Shown piece by piece: positions 1 through 8,669 of a DNA stretch of 63,524 nucleotides (positions within the stretch are counted from its first letter, which is position 1; each line of letters begins with the position of its first letter). The translations under genes were made by a program, and so were the position numbers. This DNA comes from Alphaproteobacteria bacterium (GTDB lineage Bacteria > Pseudomonadota > Alphaproteobacteria > Thalassobaculales > Thalassobaculaceae): the NCBI GenBank assembly GCA_024742605.1, contig JANSYC010000017.1:1-63524 (forward strand). The letters run 5' to 3'. The notes below the pieces were generated by a model that ran no database searches, was not told the origin of the DNA, and saw only the letters and a program-made list of their open reading frames with translations.

Positions 1-1678
1 CCGCCAACAGGCGCGCCTCGATCTCATCGCGGGAAAGGCCCGGATTGCGGTTGTCGATGACCCAACTGCTTTCATGGCCAATGAGCAGCCCGTGCCCGTC
101 ATGATCCACACCGCCCGCCTCCCCCACCAGACCCGACGGGACCACCGGCAGCCCGAGCCGGTCGGCGGCGATCCGGGTGAAGGTGGTCTCGTGGCCCTGG
201 CCGTTGGATTCGGTCCCGGTCGCGATCTCGACCTTTCCGTCTTCGGTGAAGCGGATCCGCACCTCTTCCTGAGGCGCGCCGCGCGAACTCTCAAGAAAAC
301 ACGCGATCCCAAACCCCCGGAGTTTGCCGGTCTCTTTCGACGACGCCCGCCGGCCCTCGAACCCCGAACGGTCGGCCAAGCTGACGGCGGTCTCGAGATT
401 CTCCTTGAAGCGTCCGCAATCGAGCACCGCGCCCAGAGCCTTCGGGTAGGGGAACCGGGTCACCACATTGCGCAGCCGAAGCTCCACCGGATCGAAGCCG
501 CAGCGCCGGGCGGCCGCATCGATCAGCCGCTCGATGACGAAGTTCGCCTCCGGCTTGCCAGCGCCCCGATAGGCATCCACCGGGCAGGTGTTGGTGAACA
601 CGCCCCGGCTGCGCATGTGGATGGCCGGAATCTCGTAGATGCCTCCCATGGCGGTCGACGCCGCATTGGTGACCGCGTTCGGCCCGCCGCTCGACAGGTA
701 CGCGCCCATGTCCGCGACCATGTCGACCTCGAGCGCCAGGAACCCGCCATCGGCGTCGAGCGCCAGCCGGGCGGCCGAGCCCACGGCACGCCCATGGACC
801 GAGGCGGACAGATCCTCTCCGGTTCGCGCCGACCACCTGACGGGCCGCCCCGTGCTGCGGGCCGCCCAGAGCAGCAGCACCCATTCAGCGAAGAGAAAGT
901 TCTTGAGCCCGAAGCCACCGCCCACATCGGCTGCCCGCAGGTGAAACCGTTCCTTCGGAAGCCCGAACACGGGCTCAGCCAGATCGCCGAGAATGCCGTG
1001 CAGGCCCTGTCCGGTGAGGTCGAGGGTGAAATCGCCAGTGGCGGAATCGAATGCGGCGATGGCCGCTCTGGGCTCCATCGGAAACGCCGAGACCCGGTTG
1101 TTGTCGAGCTCCAGCTCGACCACATGCGCCGCGTCCGCCATCGCGGACCCGACCGCGTCGGCATCGCCTTTCGAGAACCGGAAGGCGCAATTGTCCGGGG
1201 CCTCCGGCCAGATCACCGGCCCGCCCTCCTGTTCTGCGGAAATGGGGTCTGCCACGACCGGCAGCCCCGCGTAGTCGACGCTGACCTGTTCGGCCGCCTC
1301 GACAGCGCCTTCGAGGGTTTTGGCGACGACCAGCGCCACCGGTTCGCCCACATAGCGGACCCGATCCACGGCGAGGGCGTAGTGGGCGGGAATCCGGATC
1401 GGCCCCTCGGTCGCGGCTGCCACGCTGCACGGCATCGGACCCAACCCGTCGGCAACCAGATCCGCACCCGTCCAAACACCGAGGACGCCCGGGACGCCCA
1501 TCGCCGCTTCGGTCTCGACCCCCTTGATCTCCGCATGGGCATGGTCGGAGCGGACGATTTGGGCATACACCTGCCCCACCCTGCGGTCATCGTCGGTGAA
1601 GCGCCCCCTGCCGGTCAGAAAACGCTGGTCCTCAAGACGGAACCCCGTCTCAAGATCGGTGGAGAGAGCGACGTTCAT
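1..1678 (-). CDS. Molybdenum hydroxylase large subunit (CoxL/XdhA family), partial, with agmatine-deiminase-like end
   Basis: The frame opens with ATG at 1678 and stays open to the left edge (559 codons visible). Residues 1 to about 508 read as the molybdopterin-binding subunit of the CO/xanthine/aldehyde dehydrogenase family: an N-terminal GRGRFTDD segment, DVGGGFGLK near residue 250, YRGAGKPEANF near 372 and NGQGHETTF near 494. Such subunits are about 750-800 residues and work with FAD and 2Fe-2S subunits, which are not seen here. After AADRLGLP (about position 150) the family's next segment, usually a QGDTD-like stretch, is missing. The frame instead continues with GGVDHDGHG and DNRNPGLSRDEIEA, which resemble agmatine deiminase. 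The codon frame does not change at the junction. It is either a real gene fusion or deletion, or an assembly chimera. The substrate is unknown. Confidence 0.85.
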   Translation of the reverse strand, partial: MNVALSTDLETGFRLEDQRFLTGRGRFTDDDRRVGQVYAQIVRSDHAHAEIKGVETEAAMGVPGVLGVWTGADLVADGLGPMPCSVAAATEGPIRIPAHYALAVDRVRYVGEPVALVVAKTLEGAVEAAEQVSVDYAGLPVVADPISAEQEGGPVIWPEAPDNCAFRFSKGDADAVGSAMADAAHVVELELDNNRVSAFPMEPRAAIAAFDSATGDFTLDLTGQGLHGILGDLAEPVFGLPKERFHLRAADVGGGFGLKNFLFAEWVLLLWAARSTGRPVRWSARTGEDLSASVHGRAVGSAARLALDADGGFLALEVDMVADMGAYLSSGGPNAVTNAASTAMGGIYEIPAIHMRSRGVFTNTCPVDAYRGAGKPEANFVIERLIDAAARRCGFDPVELRLRNVVTRFPYPKALGAVLDCGRFKENLETAVSLADRSGFEGRRASSKETGKLRGFGIACFLESSRGAPQEEVRIRFTEDGKVEIATGTESNGQGHETTFTRIAADRLGLPVVPSGLVGEAGGVDHDGHGLLIGHESSWVIDNRNPGLSRDEIEARLLA

Positions 1679-1914
1679 ATGTCCTCGGAGGCTCGAGAGG
1701 GGGGACGCGGCAGGCCATGACCTGCAAACTGTGTCACGCCTGGGGGCCCGCGTTCAACGGCGGCGTCCCGGACCCTGGGGCACCACTGCAGACACGGAGT
1801 GTCACTTGAACCGCACCCGGCGATCACGGATGCTTCCTCGAGCGCAGACATGCGGAAGCGGCCGTCATCCGGCCATTTTCCTCTGCGGCATCCTTCGACA
1901 CGGGAGACGACGTC

Positions 1915-3210
1915 ATGAGCGGTCTTGGTGAACAGGTGCGCCAGCGCATCCTCGATGCGGTCGATGCCGGCTTCGACACGCAGATTGCTTTCACCCGGGA
2001 CCTGGTCGCGCGACCGTCGATCCGGGGGCAGGAACACCTAGCGCAGGATCTGATGTTTCAGGCCATGCGCTCGCGCGGCCTGGCGATGGACCGCTGGCGG
2101 GTGAACGCGGACGACATCAAACACCATGAAGGCTTCTCGCCGATTGCGGTCGATTACGCCAACGCCTGGAACGTGGTGGGCACCCATCGCCCGAACGCCG
2201 AGACCGGTCGGTCGGTGATCCTGAACGGCCATGTGGACGTGGTTCCGGCCGGCCCGCTCGACATGTGGAACAGCCCGCCGTTCGATCCGAGAATCGACGG
2301 TGACTGGATGTACGGGCGTGGCGCCGGCGACATGAAGGCCGGGGTGGTCGCCAACATGTTCGCGCTCGACGCCTTGCGCGCCGCCGGGGTGCAGCCGGCC
2401 GGAACCGTGCACCTGGAATCCGTCTGCGAGGAGGAAAGCACCGGCAACGGCGCGCTCGCCACCCTGCTGCGCGGCTACACCGCCGATGCGGCGCTGATCA
2501 GCGAGCCGACCGGCCTGCACCTGACCCGCGCGGTGATGGGCGTGCTGTGGTTCAAGGTGAAGGTGCGGGGTTATCCGGTCCACGTGTCGCGGGCGGGCAC
2601 CGGCTCGAACGCGATCATGGCGGCCTATGATCTGGTGGCCTCGCTGCGGGAGATCGAGGCCCGCTGGAACGGGATCAAGGGCGAGACCAAGCATTACGGC
2701 GCGCTCGGTCACCCGGTGAACCTGAACATCGGCAAGATCCAGGGCGGCGACTGGGCCTCGTCGGTGCCGGCCTGGTGCGAGATGGACTGCCGGATCTCGA
2801 TCTATCCCGGACACAAGCCGCAGGCGATGGCCCGGGAGATCGAGGACGCGATCCGCACCGCCTCCTCGGCGCATCCGTTCCTGTCGAACAATCCGCCGGA
2901 GGTCGAGTTCAACGGCTTCTTCACCGAGGGCTACGATCTGGAGCCGGGCTCCGATGCCGAGCAGACCCTGGCGGCCCAGCACCATGCTGTCACCAGAGAG
3001 GCCCTGGGCGATCAGCCCACCACCGCCTATGTCGACAGCCGGGTCTTCGTGCTCTACGGGAACATGCCGACCCTGGTCTACGGACCGGAAGCCGAGAACG
3101 TCCACGGCTTCGATGAGCGGGTCAGGATCTCCAGCATCCGGGAGGCGACCAAGACCATCGCCCTGTTCGTCGCGGACTGGTGCGGGGTGGAGCCCGCAGG
3201 TGCGGCTTGA
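1915..3210 (+). CDS. M20 family metallopeptidase (ArgE/DapE type deacylase)
   Basis: The 431-residue protein belongs to the zinc-dependent M20 amidohydrolases, which include acetylornithine deacetylase and succinyl-diaminopimelate desuccinylase. The metal-site motifs are in order: GHVDVVP (H106, D108), GRGAGDMKAG (D139), the catalytic CEEE pair (E172/E173), SEPTG (E197) and a late NVHGFDE histidine. The start is ATG with GGAGA about eight bases upstream. The gene stands alone, convergent with bchH 29 bp away. The 236 bp upstream, shared with the divergent molybdenum hydroxylase, show nothing I recognise. Substrate specificity among M20 members cannot be read from these motifs, so argE or dapE would be a guess. 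Confidence 0.9.
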   Translation: MSGLGEQVRQRILDAVDAGFDTQIAFTRDLVARPSIRGQEHLAQDLMFQAMRSRGLAMDRWRVNADDIKHHEGFSPIAVDYANAWNVVGTHRPNAETGRSVILNGHVDVVPAGPLDMWNSPPFDPRIDGDWMYGRGAGDMKAGVVANMFALDALRAAGVQPAGTVHLESVCEEESTGNGALATLLRGYTADAALISEPTGLHLTRAVMGVLWFKVKVRGYPVHVSRAGTGSNAIMAAYDLVASLREIEARWNGIKGETKHYGALGHPVNLNIGKIQGGDWASSVPAWCEMDCRISIYPGHKPQAMAREIEDAIRTASSAHPFLSNNPPEVEFNGFFTEGYDLEPGSDAEQTLAAQHHAVTREALGDQPTTAYVDSRVFVLYGNMPTLVYGPEAENVHGFDERVRISSIREATKTIALFVADWCGVEPAGAA

Positions 3211-3239
3211 CCGGCGACTGAGAAGGCGCGCGCATCGGC

Positions 3240-6200
3240 CTATTCCGCGGCGATGACAACCCCTTCCAGGCGGTCCTCGAGTTCGTCTCCGGCCTGACGC
3301 AGCGCCTCCAGCGTGGCGGCGTCGGGCTGCCAGTAGTTCCGCTCATGGGCTTCCAGAAGCCGGTTCGCCATGCGGGCCGAGGCTTTCGGGTTGAGATCCG
3401 CGAGCCGCCGCCGCATCGCCTCGTCCAGCACGAAGGTCTCGGTCATGCGCTGGTAGACCCAGGGATCCACCTCGCCGGTGGTGGCCGACCAGCCGACCGT
3501 GTTGGTGAACTGGGCCTCGATCTGGCGGACCCCCTCATGGCCGTGGTTCAGCATGCCCTCGTACCATTTCGGATTGAGGGTGCGGGTCCGGGTCTCGAGC
3601 GCCACCTGTTCGGAGAGGGTCCTCACCTTTCCCTCGCCGCGGGTCTGATCGCCGATATAGGTGGGCGCCGAGACGCCCCTGGCGGTTTTCACCGCCCGGC
3701 CGATCCCGCCCAGGGTGTCGAAATAATGGTCGATCGTGGTGACGCCCAGTTCCACGGATTCCAGGTTCTGGTAGGCGAGGTCGACGCCGCCCAAAAGGCT
3801 TTGCAGCAACGCCGGCTCGGCATTGCCCTTGCCGTCACGGCCGAAGGCGAAACATTTCCGCTTGGTGAAGGCGTCCGCCAGCTCGTCCTCATCCTCCCAG
3901 GCCCCGCTGTCGACCAGCAGGTTCACATTGGCGCCATAGGCCCCTTCGGCGTTCGAGAACACCCGGAGGGCGGCGGTCTCCATCGAGCATCCGGTCTCCG
4001 CCATATGGGTCAGGGCATTGGCCCGGACATAGTTCAAGTCCTCCGGCTCCTCGGCAGTCGCGGCCAGCCAGGCGGCCTCGGCGAGCAGCCGGGTCTGCAG
4101 GGGCAGCAGATCCCGGAAGATGCCGGACAGGGTCGCCATCACATCGATCCGCGGCCGACCCAATTCCTCGAGCGGGACCAGGGTGGCGCCGCAGATCCGG
4201 CCGTAATTGTCGAATCGCGGTTTCGCGCCGATCAGGGTCAGCGCCTGTGCGATCGGCCCGCCTTCGGATTTCAGATTGTCCGCCCCCCAGAGCACCAGCG
4301 CCACCGTGCGGGGCAGCTTCTGTCCACTTGCCAGATGCGTGTCGAGCAGACGCCGGGCCTGGCGGGCGCCGTCCGCCATGGCGAAGGCCGAAGGAATCCG
4401 GAACGGATCGAAGCCGTGCACGTTCCGTCCGGTCGGCAGAACCTCGGGGGTGCGCACGATATCGCCACCGGGCGCGGGCCGGATGAACCGGCCGTCGAGT
4501 GCGGCGATCACACCGGGAAGCTCAGGCTTCGACGTAACAAACCGGTCGGTCTCGGCCAGCTTGGCAAGAATCTCGACATCCAGATTGTGGGTGAACGCCA
4601 GCTTCTTAGGCGCGGCCCCGTCGATCAGGGACGCCAACACCTCTGTGGGGACAATCACGCCATGGGCCGCTTCCGCCATGGAGGCGAGAATATCGATCCG
4701 GCCCTCCACGCTCGGCACCTTTCCGACAATGTGCAGGCCGTGCGGGATCAGTTCGTATTCCAGTTGCAGAATCTGCGCCGCCAGCTTGGCGGCCTCGGCC
4801 TCGGGATCGTCCCAGGCCGGGGCGTCCGGTGCGAGATCGACCTCGGCCGCCTGCGCCTGCAGCAGTTCGGCGAGCTCGGCCCGCTCGCGCTGTGCGTCCG
4901 GCCCAGCCGAGCGCCAGCGCTCCAGCGTCGCCTTCAGATCGAGCAGGCCCTTGTAGAGACCGGCGGCGGCCAGCGGCGGGGTCATGTAGCTGACCAGGGT
5001 CGCGTTCGCGCGGCGCTTGGCCAAAGCCCCTTCCGACGGATTGTTCGCGGCGTACAGATAGACGTTGGGCAGGTCGCCGATCAGCCGGTCCGGCCAGTCC
5101 TCGCCGCTCAACCCGGTCTGTTTGCCCGGCATGAACTCGAGCGCACCGTGGGTGCCGAAATGCAGGACGGCATGGGCGTCGAAATCCTCACGCAGCCAGC
5201 GATAGAAGGCGCTGAACGCATGGGTCGGGGTGAAGCCCTTCTCGAACAGCAGCCGCATCGGATCGCCTTCGTAACCGAAGCTCGGCTGGATCCCGACGAA
5301 GACGTTTCCGAACCGCTCGCCCAGAATCAGGATATCGCGGCCCATGCTGAGCTGGCGGCCGGGCGCAGGCCCCCACTGGCTTTCGATCTCCTTCAGATAG
5401 GGCTCCCGCCGCACATGGTCGTCGACCGTAATTCGCGCGTGGACATTGGCGTCCTGCCCGAGGCTCCGGGAATTGCCCCCCAGAACGCGCTCGCGCAGGT
5501 TCTCGACGGTCTCGGGCACCTCGACCTCATAGCCCTCGGCCTTCATCACGACCAGGGTCTCGAACAGGGATTCGAACACCGACATGTAGGCGGCTGTGCC
5601 CGTGGCGCCGGCGTTCGGCGGAAAGTTGAACAGGGTGATCGCCACCCGGCGCTCGGCCCGCTCCGCCCGCCGCATCCGCACCTTCTTCTCCACCCGCGCC
5701 GCCAGCTTCTCCACCCGCTCGGCGCAGGCGTTCATGTCGCGGTTGGACGCGCCGCCGGTGAAATCGCAGGTCCGCTCGCAGCCTCCACAGCGTCCGGTCG
5801 CACTGCTGGAGCGACCGCCGAACACCATGGGACCGGTCGCGCCGTCGATCTCCGGAATCGCCACCATGATGGTCGCCTCGATCGCCGACAGGCCGCGCCC
5901 GTCGCCCCGCCATTCCTCGATCGACTGGAACTCCAGCGCATGGGCGGCAATGTAGGGCACGTCTAGGGTGGCCAGAATCTCCTCGGCCGCGGCCGCGTTG
6001 TTATAGGCCGGTCCACCGACCAGGGAAAATCCGGTCAGGGATAGGACGGCATCCACCGTCGCCCTGCCGTCCTTCATGAAGAACCTCTCGATCGCGGGCC
6101 GGCAATCCAGGCCGCTGGCATAGGCCGGAACGACCCGAAGCCCGCGCGACTCAAGCGCCGCGATCGCACCGTCGTAGTGACGGGCGTCATTCGCCAGCAC

Positions 6201-6983
6201 GTAGGATCTCAGCAGCAGCAGACCGACCGTCCCGGCATGGCCCGCCGGCTTGCGGTCCTGGGGCAGGTCCGCTGCGGACTCCGACATCCGGTTGGGCAAG
6301 GCTGCCGACATGCGCGGGTGATAGACACCGACCTCCGGGTATTCGACGGGTTCCGGGACCGCGATCGACTTCGATCCCGTCACGTACCGCCCGACCAGCA
6401 GCCGCAGCATGTTCTCGACGTTCTGGTCGGACCCGGACAGCCAGTACTGCATGATCAGAAAATAGATTCGCAGATCCTGAGCCGTTCCGGGAATGTACTT
6501 CAGGATCTTCGGAAGCCGTTTCAGCATCGCCATCTGACCGGCGCCGGAGGTGCTTTTCGACTCGCCCGGCTTGGTCTTGCCGCGCAGACGCTTCAGCATC
6601 GCCATCGGGCCGGACGGCTCGGCGCTCATGTCGAGCCGCCCCATACGGGTCAGATTCACGATCTCGGCCGACGACACGCAGCACAGCATCGCCTTGCAGT
6701 GATCGCGGCGGGCCTTCAGCGCCGGCAGGATCGCCTGAACCTGATCATCGATGAACAACATGCAGCCGACGACAATATCCGCCTCCGCCACGGCGGCCTT
6801 TGCGGCTTCCAAACCGGCCGGTTCGGTCGCCCAACCGGCGGCGGGGTGGACACTGACCGACACGCCGGGAAGATCGGCCCGAATGGCTTTCTCCGCACGC
6901 GCCACCGAGGCCGTCAGATGACCGTCGAGCGTGAGGATCGCAATTCTCACGGGGGAGCCTTGGAGCAACGCGGGCTTCGGCAT
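3240..6983 (-). CDS. bchH: Magnesium chelatase subunit H (bacteriochlorophyll synthesis)
   Basis: BchH is the large porphyrin-binding subunit of the ATP-dependent BchHID chelatase, which inserts Mg2+ into protoporphyrin IX, the first committed step of bacteriochlorophyll synthesis. The 1247 residues match the family length (about 1200-1250). Family-typical stretches include AMLKRLPKILKYIPGTAQDL near residue 170, LFNFPPNAGATGTAAY, HFGTHGALEFMPGKQTGL and YIGDQTRGEGKVRTL. These fit BchH better than the related cobalt chelatase CobN. A cysteine cluster, GRCGGCERTC, sits near residues 390-400. I chose ATG at 6983, which has GAGAGG eight bases upstream; an in-frame TTG six bases earlier is too close to that site. 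No bchD, bchI or other photosynthesis gene is in view. The promoter region carries a PpsR/CrtJ-type operator. Confidence 0.93.
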   Translation of the reverse strand: MPKPALLQGSPVRIAILTLDGHLTASVARAEKAIRADLPGVSVSVHPAAGWATEPAGLEAAKAAVAEADIVVGCMLFIDDQVQAILPALKARRDHCKAMLCCVSSAEIVNLTRMGRLDMSAEPSGPMAMLKRLRGKTKPGESKSTSGAGQMAMLKRLPKILKYIPGTAQDLRIYFLIMQYWLSGSDQNVENMLRLLVGRYVTGSKSIAVPEPVEYPEVGVYHPRMSAALPNRMSESAADLPQDRKPAGHAGTVGLLLLRSYVLANDARHYDGAIAALESRGLRVVPAYASGLDCRPAIERFFMKDGRATVDAVLSLTGFSLVGGPAYNNAAAAEEILATLDVPYIAAHALEFQSIEEWRGDGRGLSAIEATIMVAIPEIDGATGPMVFGGRSSSATGRCGGCERTCDFTGGASNRDMNACAERVEKLAARVEKKVRMRRAERAERRVAITLFNFPPNAGATGTAAYMSVFESLFETLVVMKAEGYEVEVPETVENLRERVLGGNSRSLGQDANVHARITVDDHVRREPYLKEIESQWGPAPGRQLSMGRDILILGERFGNVFVGIQPSFGYEGDPMRLLFEKGFTPTHAFSAFYRWLREDFDAHAVLHFGTHGALEFMPGKQTGLSGEDWPDRLIGDLPNVYLYAANNPSEGALAKRRANATLVSYMTPPLAAAGLYKGLLDLKATLERWRSAGPDAQRERAELAELLQAQAAEVDLAPDAPAWDDPEAEAAKLAAQILQLEYELIPHGLHIVGKVPSVEGRIDILASMAEAAHGVIVPTEVLASLIDGAAPKKLAFTHNLDVEILAKLAETDRFVTSKPELPGVIAALDGRFIRPAPGGDIVRTPEVLPTGRNVHGFDPFRIPSAFAMADGARQARRLLDTHLASGQKLPRTVALVLWGADNLKSEGGPIAQALTLIGAKPRFDNYGRICGATLVPLEELGRPRIDVMATLSGIFRDLLPLQTRLLAEAAWLAATAEEPEDLNYVRANALTHMAETGCSMETAALRVFSNAEGAYGANVNLLVDSGAWEDEDELADAFTKRKCFAFGRDGKGNAEPALLQSLLGGVDLAYQNLESVELGVTTIDHYFDTLGGIGRAVKTARGVSAPTYIGDQTRGEGKVRTLSEQVALETRTRTLNPKWYEGMLNHGHEGVRQIEAQFTNTVGWSATTGEVDPWVYQRMTETFVLDEAMRRRLADLNPKASARMANRLLEAHERNYWQPDAATLEALRQAGDELEDRLEGVVIAAE

Positions 6984-7140
6984 CGACAACGCCTCTCAGC
7001 GAACTGGGCCGAAGAGGGAGACGGCTCTGGGTGAACCACCTCCGGCGCGGCCGAACTATCCACTCAACAGCAGGCATCCGGAGCATTTGGACAGACGCAG
7101 GGCTCCTTGGAACTGCGATCTCAGCAGATTTAACAAGCGG

Positions 7141-7169
7141 ATTTTCCCAGGGTTCCGAGCAAGTGTCAA
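7141..7169 (-). promoter_or_regulatory. Predicted sigma70-type promoter of bchH
   Basis: On the minus strand a perfect -35 hexamer TTGACA (7169-7164) is followed, after 17 bases, by GAAAAT (7146-7141), which matches four of six -10 positions. Transcription would begin near 7135. The -35 element lies inside the inverted repeat at 7161-7184, so a bound repressor would block RNA polymerase. Confidence 0.6.
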
Positions 7170-7184
7170 TTTAAACGGACACTT
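7161..7184. promoter_or_regulatory. PpsR/CrtJ-type operator (TGT-N12-ACA)
   Basis: A perfect 7-bp inverted repeat, AAGTGTC and GACACTT separated by 10 bases, contains TGT (7164-7166) and ACA (7179-7181) exactly 12 bases apart. This is the consensus for PpsR/CrtJ, the redox- and light-responsive repressor of photosynthesis genes. It overlaps the predicted bchH -35 hexamer. I see only one clear site here, whereas PpsR often binds paired sites. Confidence 0.75.
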
Positions 7185-7289
7185 ATTATGTCAGCCTGAA
7201 TTTCCGGAAGTCCCAGCCTGCACGGTGCGATCCGCTGTTTCTGACAGGGCGGTGCTGGCGCGCGCTCGGCGCATGGGCTATCAGACCCC

Positions 7290-8165
7290 ATGGATTTCCT
7301 AGACCACATCCGTCACTGCAACCGCTACGATCTTTCGGGATTTCGGCCTTTTTTGATCGATGGCCGGGTCTTCGGATGGGTCCGGCACGGCCTTGCAGAG
7401 GAGCTGCGGCGATTTCCGGAGATCTTTCGCGTGGAGGCGGAACAGATCGGTCTGGCCACGGCGCTCGCGCCGCCTCGTGCCGACGCCACCGCTCGGACCG
7501 AGCAGATCGGCGCGGTCGTCGCGCAGTTGGCAGCCGACGGGCTGATCCCCAAACTTCGGGGGGAGTTCTACGCCGGGATCGAGACACTGGGGTCCCCCCC
7601 CGTTTTCGACATCGACCGCGCCGCGACAACCTCCTTCGGCATCGTGAACAGCGGCTTTCACCTGAACGGGGTGGTCCGGGATGGCGTACAGGGGGACGAC
7701 GGGATGTGGGTGGCGCAACGGGCCTTCGACAAATCGACGTTTCCGGGCAAGCTCGACAATTTGGTCGCAGGCGGTCACCCGAGCGGCCTGACCCCCCAGG
7801 AAAACGTCCTCAAGGAATGTGCTGAGGAAGCCGGCATGCCGGAAGCGCTGGCGCGGACCGCGCGTCCGGTCTCCGTCCTGTCCTATACGATGGAAGTGCC
7901 CGACGGTCTGCGACGCCATGCCATGCTGGCCTACGATATTGATCTCGACACCGGCTTCACGCCGGTTCCGGTCGACGGGGAGGTCCACGGCTTCGAGTTG
8001 TACCCGGCGCACGAGGTGGCTCGGATCGTTCGCACCGAGCTTGAGGCTTTCAAGTACAACTGCAATCTGATCGTGATCGACTGGCTGATCCGCACCGGAC
8101 GCTTGGGGCCGGAGCATCCGGACTACCTCGCGATCAACCAGGGGCTCCGGTCCATTTGGCCATAG
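7290..8165 (+). CDS. DUF4743-containing Nudix hydrolase
   Basis: The 291-residue protein has an N-terminal domain of the DUF4743 type (starting MDFLDHIRHCNRYDL, with FEI/RVEAEQIGLA-like text) followed by a Nudix domain. The degenerate Nudix box is around residues 155-180 (GGHPSGLTPQENVLKECAEE), ending in the REUXEEXGU-like KECAEEAGM. Proteins of this architecture are related to the plant/yeast Nudix proteins annotated as thiamine-pyrophosphokinase-like. The likely chemistry is hydrolysis of a nucleoside diphosphate-linked compound; the substrate is unknown. The start ATG has no strong ribosome-binding site. The gene is divergent from bchH. Confidence 0.85.
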   Translation: MDFLDHIRHCNRYDLSGFRPFLIDGRVFGWVRHGLAEELRRFPEIFRVEAEQIGLATALAPPRADATARTEQIGAVVAQLAADGLIPKLRGEFYAGIETLGSPPVFDIDRAATTSFGIVNSGFHLNGVVRDGVQGDDGMWVAQRAFDKSTFPGKLDNLVAGGHPSGLTPQENVLKECAEEAGMPEALARTARPVSVLSYTMEVPDGLRRHAMLAYDIDLDTGFTPVPVDGEVHGFELYPAHEVARIVRTELEAFKYNCNLIVIDWLIRTGRLGPEHPDYLAINQGLRSIWP

Positions 8166-8308
8166 CGCAGGTTCGTGCGCCCCGAAAAACACCCTATTAT
8201 CAAACCAGTATAGAATAATCTCCCGGCGAGGGCGATTTGTATTGTTTTTCTGTAAAATTTTAGATAAATAATTTTAGTGTGTCGTCCTTCAGAAAGAGGG
8301 AATTAGGA

Positions 8309-8536
8309 ATGACCAGAATGGTAACGGATCGGGCATATGCCCTTTTAAAGCAGTCTGTCTCCGACATCGTCGGCGATGAAACCAAAATTGCGACCGCGCT
8401 GTCACGTGCGGTCATAAGCGGAAGTCCGCTCGACCTTATGATGGCCCAGGCTTCGTTCGACGATCTGGACGGCCAAGTCAGACGCAAGGTTCTCGGACAC
8501 GCCGTCAATCTGGCTCAAGGCGCCACGTTGCATTAG
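8309..8536 (+). CDS. Small hypothetical protein
   Basis: The 75-residue product begins MTRMVTDRAYALLKQ and is soluble, with helical, amphipathic-looking segments. I do not recognise a family. ATG at 8309 is chosen over an in-frame GTG at 8279 because GAGGG lies eight bases upstream of the ATG. The gene sits behind an unusually AT-rich stretch (about 8190-8300) in an otherwise GC-rich region, consistent with a dedicated promoter. A strong hairpin follows at 8616-8642. Confidence 0.65.
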   Translation: MTRMVTDRAYALLKQSVSDIVGDETKIATALSRAVISGSPLDLMMAQASFDDLDGQVRRKVLGHAVNLAQGATLH

Positions 8537-8615
8537 GAGCCCGCCTCCGCATCGTGATGCCGACCGAGGAGCGCTCGTCGCACCCCAAGCCCCCAAGCCC
8601 CCCGCGACGGGCATC

Positions 8616-8642
8616 CCCCGGCCGGACTCGATCCGGCCGGGG
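8616..8642. terminator. Strong GC hairpin, probable bidirectional terminator
   Basis: A perfect 11-bp stem (CCCCGGCCGGA paired with TCCGGCCGGGG) encloses a 5-base loop. It lies between two convergent genes, the 75-residue unknown ending at 8536 and the Nudix gene ending at 8670. There is no long T-run, so termination is inferred from position and stem strength. Confidence 0.55.
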
Positions 8643-8669
8643 TCTTCGCGCTCCTCAGAGACGAGTGAT

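Larger units (their letters stand above)
6984..7289. other. Divergent intergenic region between bchH and the DUF4743/Nudix gene
   Basis: This 306-bp gap holds the predicted bchH promoter and PpsR-type operator (described separately) about 160-200 bp upstream of bchH. That leaves a leader of roughly 150 nt in which I recognise no riboswitch or small gene. No clear promoter for the rightward Nudix gene was found, and its start has only a weak ribosome-binding sequence. Confidence 0.6.

Noticed and set aside
74-1720. 548-residue plus-strand frame over the left edge
   Set aside because: It is antisense to the molybdenum hydroxylase, is Arg/Pro/His-rich without family signatures, and arises from GC-rich codons of the real gene.
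3345-5966. 873-residue plus-strand frame
   Set aside because: It lies antisense within bchH and has no recognisable domains; shadow of a GC-rich gene.
3240-6983. CobN (cobalt chelatase) as the identity of the long metal-chelatase protein
   Set aside because: The AMLKRLPKILKYIPGTAQDL stretch, overall length and PpsR-type promoter fit BchH better than CobN.
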